Of a stretch of 64,000 nt of DNA, positions 18,015-25,924 are shown piece by piece (position 1 is the stretch's first letter; each line of letters starts with the position of its first letter). The notes beneath the pieces were generated by a model. The model was not told the origin of the DNA and did no database searches. It worked only from the letters and a program-made list of their open reading frames with translations. A program made the position numbers and the translations under genes. Source of the stretch: Saccharomonospora cyanea NA-134 (GTDB lineage Bacteria; Actinomycetota; Actinomycetes; Mycobacteriales; Pseudonocardiaceae); contig NZ_CM001440.1 in NCBI RefSeq assembly GCF_000244975.1, positions 2,526,325-2,590,324 of the forward strand, read 5' to 3'.

Positions 18015-19862
18015 TCACAACACGATCAGCAACACGACCAGCGCCGTGAGCAGGACGGCGATCTCGGCGTAGTACTGGTGGAGCTGCCCTGTCTGCGGAC
18101 GGCGCGCGAGGTGGCCGAGCCGCCGAACACCACCGGCGACTCCGCGCACGGCGCCGCCCACCACCGGTTCCCAGCGCAGCGTCGTCATGCGGGCCAGCCG
18201 CAACCCGAGCGCGGCCGTCCCGTGCACGGCACCGGCCACCACCTGGTCGTCGAATCGAGCGAGTACCTGCCCCGTTGCCACGGCGGGACGGGCGATCCGT
18301 TCGCGCGCGAATGCTTCCAGACCCAGCCAGCGCAGCAGCCCGTCCTGTTCCGGCACGTCACCACGGAGGCGGACCACGGCGACGGCGGCAGCGGCGGCGG
18401 CCAGCGCCACGGCGGCGGAGACGGCGGCCTCCCACCATTCCGGGGTGGCTTCCCGGCCGTGGGACACCAGCCTGGCGAACGCCGACCACACGTCGGGCAC
18501 CGCGAGCACGCCGAGCAGCGCGGCCCCGGACGCCAGTGGCGGCAGCACCACGCTCTGCGCCCGTCTGACGTGGCGCGTGCCTGGGTGCTCGGTGTCGAAC
18601 CGCGGTTCCGCCGTGGGCGGCGACCACACCAACGTCACTGCCCGCATCGCGTAGGCGGCACTCAGCGCGGCAGCGGCGAGACCGACGAGATACAGCGCCG
18701 GTGCGGACGGCACTGTGGCCGTGAGCACCTGGTCCTTCGTCGCCCACAACGACAATGGGGGCAGCCCGGCGAGCGTCACCGCGCCCACGGTGAACGTGGT
18801 TCCTACCACCGGGTAGCGCCGTGCCACGCCCGTCAGATCCGGCAGGTGCTTGGTGCCGAGTGCCATCAGCCACGCCCCGGCCGTCAGGAACAGCAAGCTC
18901 TTGGTGAGCGCATGTGCCACGAGCTGCGCGCTGCCAGCCGCCACGCCACCCGTTCCGGCTGCCAGCACCATGAAACCCACCTGCGAACACGTCGACGCGG
19001 CGAGCAACTGCTTGAGGTCGGTCTGCACCACCGCGACTGCACCCAGAGCCAGCGCCGTGACCGCGCCCAACCATGCGACGAGCGGGGACGCCCAGGGGGT
19101 GGCCGCGAGCAGTGGCTCCAGCCGCAGCAGCAGGTACGCCCCAGCCGCCACCATCGTGGCCGAATGCAGCAGCGCCGAGGTGGAACTGGGGCCGTCCATT
19201 GCGCGGGCCAGCCAGAAACTGAACGGCAGTTGTGCCGACTTCCCCGCCGCGGCAAGGATCACGCCCCCGGCCACGACGTCCCGCCAGCCGTCCGGCAGTC
19301 CTGCGAGCGCGTCTAGCGTGAGACCGCTCGCCCCACCCGCGAGCGCGGCGCCCGCCGCCACGTAGAGGCCGAGATCGGCCGCCCGGGTGACGAGGAACGC
19401 CACGGTGCCCGACGCGGCGCGCCGGCGCTGGCGCCAGTGGAACCCGATGAGCGCGTACGACATCGCGCTCATGACCTCCCACGCCATGAGCAGCGTGACG
19501 AGCGTGGTGGCCGTGACTGTCAGCAGCATCGCGCTCGCGAACACGAGCATCAGCCCGTGGTAGCGCGCCTGCGCCTCGCCCGCGCCGAACTCGCCCGCCG
19601 CGAACACGAGCACGGCGAGCGTCACCACCGCGACGGTCACCACGAGGACCGCCGAGAGCCCGTCCACCCGCAGCCCGAACGTGATGCCGCGCAGGTAGGG
19701 CACCGACATCGCCGGGCGGATGATCGCGACCGCGATCGACATCCCCAGCGTCACCACGGACGTCGCGATCGACACCACCGCAGCATGATGGTCGGCCCGA
19801 TGGCCGGCCACCAGCAGCGCGACGCCAACGACGAGTGGCAGCCCGAAGAGTGACCACAGCAT
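18015..19862 (-). CDS. nuoL: NADH-quinone oxidoreductase subunit L-like
   Basis: A 615-residue polytopic subunit. Core motifs are A-G-K-S-A-Q-L-P-F-S-F-W-L-A-R-A-M-D-G-P-S-S-T-S-A and A-A-S-T-C-S-Q-V-G-F-M. The C-terminal extension carries the long lateral helix expected of NuoL (region after about residue 480). It starts at ATG 19862, 5 bases after nuoK. It completes the set of three antiporter-type subunits L, M and N. Confidence 0.93.
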   Translation of the reverse strand: MLWSLFGLPLVVGVALLVAGHRADHHAAVVSIATSVVTLGMSIAVAIIRPAMSVPYLRGITFGLRVDGLSAVLVVTVAVVTLAVLVFAAGEFGAGEAQARYHGLMLVFASAMLLTVTATTLVTLLMAWEVMSAMSYALIGFHWRQRRRAASGTVAFLVTRAADLGLYVAAGAALAGGASGLTLDALAGLPDGWRDVVAGGVILAAAGKSAQLPFSFWLARAMDGPSSTSALLHSATMVAAGAYLLLRLEPLLAATPWASPLVAWLGAVTALALGAVAVVQTDLKQLLAASTCSQVGFMVLAAGTGGVAAGSAQLVAHALTKSLLFLTAGAWLMALGTKHLPDLTGVARRYPVVGTTFTVGAVTLAGLPPLSLWATKDQVLTATVPSAPALYLVGLAAAALSAAYAMRAVTLVWSPPTAEPRFDTEHPGTRHVRRAQSVVLPPLASGAALLGVLAVPDVWSAFARLVSHGREATPEWWEAAVSAAVALAAAAAAVAVVRLRGDVPEQDGLLRWLGLEAFARERIARPAVATGQVLARFDDQVVAGAVHGTAALGLRLARMTTLRWEPVVGGAVRGVAGGVRRLGHLARRPQTGQLHQYYAEIAVLLTALVVLLIVL

Positions 19863-19867
19863 GCCCG

Positions 19868-20173
19868 TCAGTCCTTCAGGTCGGCGGCCATGTCGGTCAT
19901 GTCCACGTCACGGGCCCGCAGCAGCGCCGTGGCCACGGCGAACCCGGCTGCCATCTCGATGGCCATCGCGGTCACCGCGACCGCCACGAGCACCTGGCCG
20001 TCCGGCCGGACCGGCGAGGTGAAGTACCAGAACCCGGCACCGCCGACGAGCACGCCGTTGATCATCAGTTCCAGGCCCATCATCACCATGACGATGGACT
20101 GCTGGGACAGCGCGCCGTACACCCCGACGCTGAACAGCGCCGCCGCCAGCAGCAGGTAGTCCTGCAGCGTCAT
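19868..20173 (-). CDS. nuoK: NADH-quinone oxidoreductase subunit K-like
   Basis: A 101-residue, three-helix subunit. The two buried glutamates that conduct protons in NuoK are present in V-M-M-G-L-E-L-M-I-N and M-A-I-E-M-A-A-G-F. The start codon overlaps the nuoJ stop (ATGA). Slightly methionine-rich, as in its neighbour NuoJ. Confidence 0.93.
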   Translation of the reverse strand: MTLQDYLLLAAALFSVGVYGALSQQSIVMVMMGLELMINGVLVGGAGFWYFTSPVRPDGQVLVAVAVTAMAIEMAAGFAVATALLRARDVDMTDMAADLKD

Positions 20174-20733
20174 CGGCCGACACCTCCCCGCACGGGGTCA
20201 CGCGGTCGAGTGCGGTCCAGCCGGTCGCCGAAGCGGTCGTAGCGTCCCCGGTGGGTCGACAGCACGACGGTGACAACTATCGCGGCGAACAACGCCAGCC
20301 CGAGCACCATCATCACGAGCATCTTCGAGCCCATGAGCGCCTCACCCAGCTGCCTCGTGGTGTCGGGCGGTGGTGAGGCCTGCGACGTGGGCCAGTCGAT
20401 GAGGTAGATGCCCACCACAAGCAAGGCGAACGTACCGACGGCGATCCCCAGTGAGCCCTTCGGGTTGTGCACCATGCTCATGGGCATCAACCCGGCCGGA
20501 TTCATCATGTACATCACCATGAAGACCACCATGATGAGCATTTCCATGATCATCATGAGGATGACGAGCACACCCAGATAGGTCAGGTGGACCAGCAGCA
20601 ACGCCAGTCCCGCGAACACGAACGACGCGAGCAGCGAGAACGTGGCCCTGGCCATGGAATCCACTCGGAACACCAGGATTCCGGTGATGACGGCACCGGC
20701 CGCGCACAGCCAGAACGCGATCTGTGTCCACAT
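20170..20733 (-). CDS. nuoJ: NADH-quinone oxidoreductase subunit J-like with Met-dense helix
   Basis: A 187-residue, five-helix subunit matching NuoJ in position and hydrophobic pattern (A-T-F-S-L-L-A-S-F-V-F-A-G-L-A-L-L, Y-L-G-V-L-V-I-L). The third helix and following loop are unusual: 12 methionines fall within residues 60-87 (M-M-I-M-E-M-L-I-M, F-M-V-M-Y-M-M, L-M-P-M-S-M), together with the conserved Glu. Canonical NuoJ has a Gly/Val/Leu helix there. Such Met clusters are typical of Cu(I)-handling membrane proteins, so a metal-related adaptation is possible but unproven. Confidence 0.88.
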   Translation of the reverse strand: MWTQIAFWLCAAGAVITGILVFRVDSMARATFSLLASFVFAGLALLLVHLTYLGVLVILMMIMEMLIMVVFMVMYMMNPAGLMPMSMVHNPKGSLGIAVGTFALLVVGIYLIDWPTSQASPPPDTTRQLGEALMGSKMLVMMVLGLALFAAIVVTVVLSTHRGRYDRFGDRLDRTRPRDPVRGGVGR

Positions 20734-20750
20734 CGGTCCACCTCCTCATG

Positions 20751-21695
20751 TCACGATGTGCGGGCCAGGACGACCACGGCCACGACCAGAGCCTGCAGCA
20801 GAGTGAGCGGTATCAGGACGATCCACGACAGTTCCTCGAACCGCTCCATGCGGATGGTGGGCAGCCGACGGCTCACCCACACCAGGACCGCGAGTACCGC
20901 CACGGTCTTCACAAGCGACCACAGCCAGCCGGGGAGTACCGGGCCGAGGCCGCCACCGAGGAACAGCGGCACGGACATCGCCGCGCCGGACACGAGCAGC
21001 AGCCAGCGACCGGCGCCGAACACCAGCCGGTCCGCGCCGGACATCTCGACGGCCGCCCCTCCGGCGATGTCACGGCCAAGTGGCGCGTCGAACGGCGGGA
21101 AGAACGCCATCATGAGCACTGAGATGAGGAACACGACGAACGCGACTGGCATCCAGACGGCGAACCACAGGTTCTGCTGTGCCGTCACGATGTCGCTCAC
21201 CCGGAGCGAACCGGCGCCGATCGCCGCGGTGGTGAGCACGAACATGTGCGGCAGTTCGTAGGCCAGTCCCTGCGCCAGGAACCGGTACCCGCCGATGAGC
21301 CCGTACGCGGAGTTGCCGCCCCAGCCCGCCAGCCACACCGCCGCCCAGGCGACGACTTCCATCGCGTTGAACCACACGATGCCGACGGCGCTGTCCCCGA
21401 CAGCCCAATTCCCCAGGGGCGTGACGAGAGACGCGAGCAGGGCCGCCGCGACCAGCGTGACGCCCGCGCCCCGCCACAGCAGTGTGTCAGCTGCCAGGGT
21501 GCGTCGTCGTTGCTGCACGAGCAGGCCCGCTGTCTCCCGCAGTGGCGAGGTGACGGTCGCACTGAACCGGGTCGTATCCGAGGTCCCGGCCGCGCGGGCG
21601 GCAAGGTGCGCGTCGAATGCGGCGGCCGCCAGCGCCAGCACACCCAGCACCACGGGCAGGAGGAACGCGCCGGGCCACCCGATCGCCTCAACCAT
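20751..21695 (-). CDS. nuoH: NADH-quinone oxidoreductase subunit H-like
   Basis: A 314-residue polytopic subunit with eight or so helices. The E-L-P-H-M-F-V-L motif, F-F-P-P-F-D-A-P-L-G-R-D-I-A-G-G and the acidic loop E-M-S-G-A-D-R-L-V are those of NuoH, which forms the quinone tunnel and links peripheral to membrane arm. The first helix region is longer and more divergent than usual. Its start overlaps the end of the BD-like gene by 8 bases. Confidence 0.88.
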   Translation of the reverse strand: MVEAIGWPGAFLLPVVLGVLALAAAAFDAHLAARAAGTSDTTRFSATVTSPLRETAGLLVQQRRRTLAADTLLWRGAGVTLVAAALLASLVTPLGNWAVGDSAVGIVWFNAMEVVAWAAVWLAGWGGNSAYGLIGGYRFLAQGLAYELPHMFVLTTAAIGAGSLRVSDIVTAQQNLWFAVWMPVAFVVFLISVLMMAFFPPFDAPLGRDIAGGAAVEMSGADRLVFGAGRWLLLVSGAAMSVPLFLGGGLGPVLPGWLWSLVKTVAVLAVLVWVSRRLPTIRMERFEELSWIVLIPLTLLQALVVAVVVLARTS

Positions 21696-22926
21696 GAGCG
21701 ACCTCGGCGGTCACGGTATCGAGGTCGGGATCGAGACTGGCCACCAGCAGCCGGGCCAGGGCGAACTCCGTCCCCGTGAGGAGGCCAGGCAGCGCGTCGA
21801 GCGTCCATCTGGCCTCACGCGCACGGTCGTCCTCATCGGACGGCGTAACGGTGCCGGTGAGTGCTCGCTCGGCGTCGTCGAGCCACTGGTGTAACCGGGC
21901 GAGCGTGTCGCCGCGTAGACCCGGCGGGGTCGAGGGCACATCAGGCGTGACGCCGACCCCCGTCAGGGACCAGCGCAGGACACGCGAGCGGCGGACGCGC
22001 CGCGCCCATGCCGAGAGCATCGGGGCTATGTTCTCCGGCCGCACCGACCAGCCGCCGGGCAGTATCTCGTCGCGAAACCGGCGGGCGGTGGCCGCGGCGT
22101 CGGCCCAGCCCGCGACCGACAGGAGGCGGGCGCACGAGTCGAGGCGCCGAGCGGCCATCAGGTAGGTGTCACCGGTCCAGAACGGATGGAGGTACGGGTC
22201 ACGCCCACAGCCCACGGTCTCGACGGTCGCGTCCTGGATGGTGTCACCCTGCAGGGTGCTGTGCACGACGAGCCCGGCGGGCCAGTTCGGCAGCACCGGG
22301 CCGAGCGGCAGATGCACCCGGTCGAGGGTGAGCCCGTCCCGGTCCTCGCCCCGATCGGCCATCGCGACGTTGCCGGGCATGTCCATGCCACCCATGTCGT
22401 GACCCATGTCGTGGTGCTGGTGACCGCCGTCGCCGTTCTCGTCTTTGTTCTGGCTCTCGTTCTCGTGCTGGTGCCCGGCGTGCTGGTGCCCGTTGTCGGC
22501 GCCGGCCTCGTTGTCCTCGTGCCCGCCGTCCTCGTGGCTCTCGTGATTCTGGTGTCCCTGCTGCTCATGGCCGATGTCATGACCCTCGGGCGGTGCGTCG
22601 TCGGCCTGGTGGCGCTGGAGACCGGTGTCCCGGAGGGTGGCGACCACTTCATTCACTGCGGACGGTGCGGCCGCCGCGGAGTCGATCTGTGCCCGCGCGC
22701 GTGGCCGAGGGAGCTGCGCCCACACCGCTTCCACATACGGCCCCAGGTCGTCGTCGAGCGGGCCCGCGATGAGCAGGAGATTCGCCTCGGCGGGACTCGC
22801 CGCCTCGTGCCAGCCGCGCTCACGCAGCACCCGTTCGACGGCGAGCCGGGCAGCGGTGCCGCCCGGTGTGGCCGTCACCAACGGCCGGGGCGGCGTGTGG
22901 CGCAACAACCACCCGGTCAGGCCCAT
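21688..22926 (-). CDS. Fused NuoB/NuoD-like protein with His/Met-rich linker
   Basis: A 412-residue protein in the place of nuoB-C-D. Residues 1-90 resemble NuoB (G-W-L-L-R-H-T-P-P-R-P, A-N-L-L-L-I-A-G-P, Y-V-E-A-V-W-A-Q-L-P-R-P) but lack its cluster N2 cysteines; the whole protein has only two Cys. Residues about 112-185 are a hydrophilic linker with 14 His between 116 and 176, plus M-D-M and D-M-G-G-M. Residues 190-412 are a degenerate NuoD/hydrogenase-large-subunit-like domain (A-R-R-L-D-S-C-A-R-L-L-S-V-A-G-W). It therefore cannot bind N2 and may bind metal ions instead. It overlaps nuoA by 10 bases and nuoH by 8. Confidence 0.75.
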   Translation of the reverse strand: MGLTGWLLRHTPPRPLVTATPGGTAARLAVERVLRERGWHEAASPAEANLLLIAGPLDDDLGPYVEAVWAQLPRPRARAQIDSAAAAPSAVNEVVATLRDTGLQRHQADDAPPEGHDIGHEQQGHQNHESHEDGGHEDNEAGADNGHQHAGHQHENESQNKDENGDGGHQHHDMGHDMGGMDMPGNVAMADRGEDRDGLTLDRVHLPLGPVLPNWPAGLVVHSTLQGDTIQDATVETVGCGRDPYLHPFWTGDTYLMAARRLDSCARLLSVAGWADAAATARRFRDEILPGGWSVRPENIAPMLSAWARRVRRSRVLRWSLTGVGVTPDVPSTPPGLRGDTLARLHQWLDDAERALTGTVTPSDEDDRAREARWTLDALPGLLTGTEFALARLLVASLDPDLDTVTAEVAHG

Positions 22927-23264
22927 CGCAGTGCCCCCTCACGCCACGCGTAGACGACACCCGCGAAAAGGATCGCGAGGAACACGAACATCTCCACGAC
23001 CGCCGACGTGCCCTTCTCCGCGACGACCAGCGTCCACGGGTACATGAACACCATCTCCATGTCGAAGATGAGGTAGATCATCGAGACGGTGTACCAACGG
23101 ACGTGGTACCGCGACACTGCATGCTCGGTAGGCGGGTGTCCGGAGAGGAACGGGTAGACGTCAGCCCTGGTGCCGCTCAGACGGGCGGCGAAAGCGATGC
23201 CGTAGAGACCGGCGACACCCACCAACGTCACAGCCAGCAAGACGAGCGCACCGGTGACGGTCAT
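22917..23264 (-). CDS. nuoA: NADH-quinone oxidoreductase subunit A-like
   Basis: A 115-residue, three-helix subunit, first gene of the operon. It has Y-L-I-F-D-M-E-M-V-F-M-Y-P-W, the acidic helix-2 motif of NuoA, and the preceding loop R-Y-H-V-R-W-Y in place of the usual conserved-cysteine F-x-x-R-F segment. An inverted repeat resembling a CsoR box lies 25 bases upstream. Confidence 0.9.
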   Translation of the reverse strand: MTVTGALVLLAVTLVGVAGLYGIAFAARLSGTRADVYPFLSGHPPTEHAVSRYHVRWYTVSMIYLIFDMEMVFMYPWTLVVAEKGTSAVVEMFVFLAILFAGVVYAWREGALRWA

Positions 23265-23288
23265 GCGCTACTCCCTCGGCCGACATGC

Positions 23289-23307
23289 AATACCAGGCAC
23301 GGGTATT
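23289..23307 (-). promoter_or_regulatory. CsoR-like inverted repeat upstream of nuoA
   Basis: AATACC (23289-23294), 7 bases, GGTATT (23302-23307): a perfect 6+6 inverted repeat centred 34 bases upstream of the nuoA start. It resembles the A-T-A-C-C-C...G-G-G-T-A-T core bound by copper-sensing CsoR repressors. No csoR gene is in the window. Confidence 0.45.
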
Positions 23308-23344
23308 CCCCGTCAGTGGCGGAAGTATTCACGATCCGTGTGTT

Positions 23345-23815
23345 ACCCGTGGCCGCTGCGCAACACCGCGGCCTCACTGTCGGCGAGCCGGAGGAGTCCG
23401 AGTCGGTCACCGGCTCTGGCGTGCATGCCACCGTGTCGGGGCGACCCAGCCTGCTGACCGACGCCAGGGCCGACCTGTCGGCAGTGGCGTCGGCACCGAC
23501 ATCGCCGTCGAACCGGCCGACATCGTGCTGCTGCACGACCAGGTCGGTGCCGTGCTGGATGCCCGCGACATCAGCGACCGCGCCTATCGGCACGCCCGCG
23601 GCAACATTGCCCTGGCGTTTCTGTTCAACGGCATCGGCGTCCCGCTCGCCACGACCGGCCTGGTGTACCCGGTCTGGGCGATGGTCGCCATGGCAGCCTC
23701 GGTCACCACTATCTTCGTCAACTCCGTGGGTACGCGCCCCTCCCTGCTTCTCCAGGCCATCGTCGGTGTCGGACGGCAGCGAATCGAGGACCCGAAGAAT
23801 GCAGTGCGGCAGTAA
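23345..23815 (+). pseudogene. Heavy-metal P-type ATPase remnant (internal deletion, frame change)
   Basis: Up to about 23470 one frame reads the nucleotide-binding domain (A-Q-H-R-G-L-T-V-G-E-P, V-T-G-S-G-V-H-A-T-V-S-G-R-P-S-L-L-T). From about 23485 another frame reads the C-terminal end of a P1B ATPase (G-V-G-T-D-I-A-V-E-P-A-D-I-V-L-L and the last two membrane helices, ending at 23815). The D-K-T-G-T domain, the G-D-G-x-N-D-A-P loop and everything upstream are missing. This is the decayed end of a copper-type exporter gene beside the nuo operon. It occupies most of the 23265-23912 gap. Confidence 0.7.
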
Positions 23816-23912
23816 CGCCGGCAGGCTGCCACCTGGTCTGAGACCGCTCGACGCCGGCCAGTTTGTGCGATGAGTAGCTTGGCATGACTACGCGGTTTGT
23901 GCTCCGTGTGTC

Positions 23913-24509
23913 CTACTGCCCCAGTAGTGCCGTCATCTCTTCGATCTCCTTGCTCTGCCGGTCGACGATGTCTTGGGCGTACATCGACGTCAGGGTGTCG
24001 CTGCCGTTGCGGAGTTGCGCTTGTGCGATGTCGACGGCGCCTTGGTGATGTTCGATCATGGTTTGCAGCCACAGCGTGTCGAATGCCGGGCCCGTGCTCT
24101 GCTGGAGTTGCTGGAATGTCTCCTCGGGCATGAGGTGAGAGTGGTCGTGTTCGCCGCTCGCGCCGCCCGGTGTGACTGTTTCGTCCCACAACTTCAGTTG
24201 TGCCAGCAGTCCGTTCTTTTCGGGGTTCTGAGTGTCCTTGATGCGCTGCGCGAGGTCTTTCACCTCGGGGCTGGCCGCGCGTTCCAGCGCGAGTTCGGCG
24301 ACCACGACGGCCTGTTCGTGGTGCGGGATCATGTCTTGGGCGAACTCGATGTCGCTGCGATTGTGATCGCTGTCGGCTACCGCCGTGGTGGGGGCTGTGC
24401 TCGGCGGGGCAGTCGAGGTGGTGGTGTCGGTCTCGCCTGTGCCACCGCATGCCGCGGTGAGGACGAGGAGCAGAGCCAGCGAGGGCAGGACACGATGTGT
24501 GCGCGGCAA
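23913..24509 (-). CDS. DUF305 lipoprotein 1
   Basis: A 198-residue lipoprotein: signal helix then lipobox L-T-A-A-C at about residue 21, a Thr/Ser/Pro-rich spacer, then two DUF305 halves with M-I-P-H-H-E-Q-A and M-I-E-H-H-Q-G-A. DUF305 proteins (for example CopM of Synechocystis) bind Cu(I)/Ag(I) through such His/Met motifs. It is therefore probably a cell-surface copper-binding protein. It is downstream of the paralogue at 24611, separated by a terminator-like hairpin. Confidence 0.88.
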   Translation of the reverse strand: MPRTHRVLPSLALLLVLTAACGGTGETDTTTSTAPPSTAPTTAVADSDHNRSDIEFAQDMIPHHEQAVVVAELALERAASPEVKDLAQRIKDTQNPEKNGLLAQLKLWDETVTPGGASGEHDHSHLMPEETFQQLQQSTGPAFDTLWLQTMIEHHQGAVDIAQAQLRNGSDTLTSMYAQDIVDRQSKEIEEMTALLGQ

Positions 24510-24544
24510 GGGAGGGTCCTTCGCGTCGGGATGTCGTCGTAAGA

Positions 24545-24587
24545 CCGGGCCTGCGGACTCACCCGGTAGGTGGGTTCGCAGGCCCGG
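24545..24587 (-). terminator. Hairpin between the two DUF305 genes
   Basis: Arms of 19 bases (24545-24563 and 24569-24587, 17 of 19 paired) with a 5-base loop, core CCGGGCCTGCG / CGCAGGCCCGG. It follows the stop of the upstream DUF305 gene and precedes the next, fitting an intrinsic terminator or attenuator. Confidence 0.7.
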
Positions 24588-24610
24588 AAGTGATGTGTTG
24601 TGGAACGCGC

Positions 24611-25216
24611 TCAGCCTTCCAGCAGTGATCGCATCTCGTTGATCTCTGCTTCCTGAGCGTCGATGATCTGCTGGGCGAGTTCCTTCACCTCGGGGTTGCT
24701 GCCCTCGTCCAGCACTGTTTCGGACATGTCAACGGCGCCCTGGTGGTGCTCGATCATCAACTCCAGGAACAGCCGGTCGAACTCGGCGCCGTTGGCCTGT
24801 TCGAGTTTCTTCATGTCCTCGGCACCCATTCCGGGCATCTCATGCCCCATGTCGCCGTGGTCCATCCCGGGCATGTCGTTGTTGACGCCCCAGGCGTCGA
24901 GCCAGCCGTTCAACTGGTCGATCTCGGGTCCCTGTGCTTGTTTGATGCGCTCGGCGAGATCGAGGATGTCGGGGTTGTCGGTGCGGCCCTCAGTGAGGTC
25001 GGCCATCTCGATGGCGCCCTCGTGGTGGGGGATCATTCCCTGGACGAAGGTCACGTCCGCCTGGTTGTGAGTGGCCTGTTCAGCTGACGCGCTTGTGCTG
25101 GGCTGGGAGCCGGCGTTATTGGCGGTGTCCGTGCCGTCGCTGCCTCCAGTGCATCCGGCGGCGAGCGCCGCGGCTACCGCGGTGACGAGGGCAGCGTAAG
25201 TCAAGGACTTCTTCAT
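24611..25216 (-). CDS. DUF305 lipoprotein 2
   Basis: A 201-residue lipoprotein with lipobox L-A-A-G-C near residue 22. The two DUF305 halves show M-I-P-H-H-E-G-A and M-I-E-H-H-Q-G-A, separated by a Met/His/Asp loop (D-M-P-G-M-D-H-G-D-M-G-H-E-M-P-G-M) that is richer in candidate Cu(I) ligands than in the neighbour. It lies 85 bases downstream of the DUF6153 gene and is likely transcribed with it. Confidence 0.9.
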   Translation of the reverse strand: MKKSLTYAALVTAVAAALAAGCTGGSDGTDTANNAGSQPSTSASAEQATHNQADVTFVQGMIPHHEGAIEMADLTEGRTDNPDILDLAERIKQAQGPEIDQLNGWLDAWGVNNDMPGMDHGDMGHEMPGMGAEDMKKLEQANGAEFDRLFLELMIEHHQGAVDMSETVLDEGSNPEVKELAQQIIDAQEAEINEMRSLLEG

Positions 25217-25300
25217 GGTGATTGTTTCCTCTGTGTAGGTAGGTCGATTGTGTTGCCGGGACGCCGCGCGAGCTCGATGAACTCGCCCGACGTGGTGACA

Positions 25301-25699
25301 TCACAGCCGCAGCACACAGAGGTCGTAGGCGAACCCGTCCGGGGTAGGTAGGGGGCTCGGGGGAGCACGCCCACCACCGGTCCGGTCGGCGAGGGGCCTG
25401 GGTCTGGTGACGGTGTCCCGGAATCGGCGGATGAGCCGGACGGTGATCAGCAGGACGATCGAGCCGACGAGCACGGCGAAGCACAGATGGGCCAGTACCG
25501 ATGAGCCTTCGTGCGAGGGTGCTGAGGAGTCATCGTGCCCGGCGGTGTCGTGCTCGGTGGTGACCTGCTGGACAGTGGCCGAGGGGTCGCCGTGCTCGAT
25601 GTGCTGGTTCACGACGTGGTGCATGATGACCAGCCCGAGCAACACGGAACAGACCAGCAACCAGCGCAGTATCGCGCCCCGGCGTCTGGGGTCGGTCAC
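25301..25699 (-). CDS. DUF6153 family membrane protein
   Basis: A 132-residue small membrane protein. Helix one (W-L-L-V-C-S-V-L-L-G-L-V-I) is followed by M-H-H-V-V-N-Q-H-I-E-H, a His/Asp/Ser external loop, helix two, and the typical C-terminal L-C-V-L-R-L. DUF6153 genes are often next to DUF305 genes, as here and again at 36086. A role in periplasmic metal binding is inferred from His content and context; no activity is established. Confidence 0.75.
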   Translation of the reverse strand: MTDPRRRGAILRWLLVCSVLLGLVIMHHVVNQHIEHGDPSATVQQVTTEHDTAGHDDSSAPSHEGSSVLAHLCFAVLVGSIVLLITVRLIRRFRDTVTRPRPLADRTGGGRAPPSPLPTPDGFAYDLCVLRL

Positions 25700-25924
25700 C
25701 GTGACTCTCCATCACCACGATCGTTCGTCGCCATTCGACCAAGCGTACAAGCACGCCGACCCGATTCTCTCTGCCCGTGCTCGGTCGCATGAGCCTGGTC
25801 ACCGGAACTGCGGGCGCACGGTGAAGTTATGGCCACCATCCTGGGACACATGAACGCTGCCTTCGGTGGTGACGTGGGAGATCGGAGGCGCTGTCCGCCG
25901 TGAGCGCTTGAGGAGCCTGGCACT

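Noticed and set aside
22186-22953. 255-residue plus-strand frame with a long Val/Leu run
   Set aside because: The Val/Leu run is the reverse image of the His/Asp linker codons of the NuoB/D-like gene.
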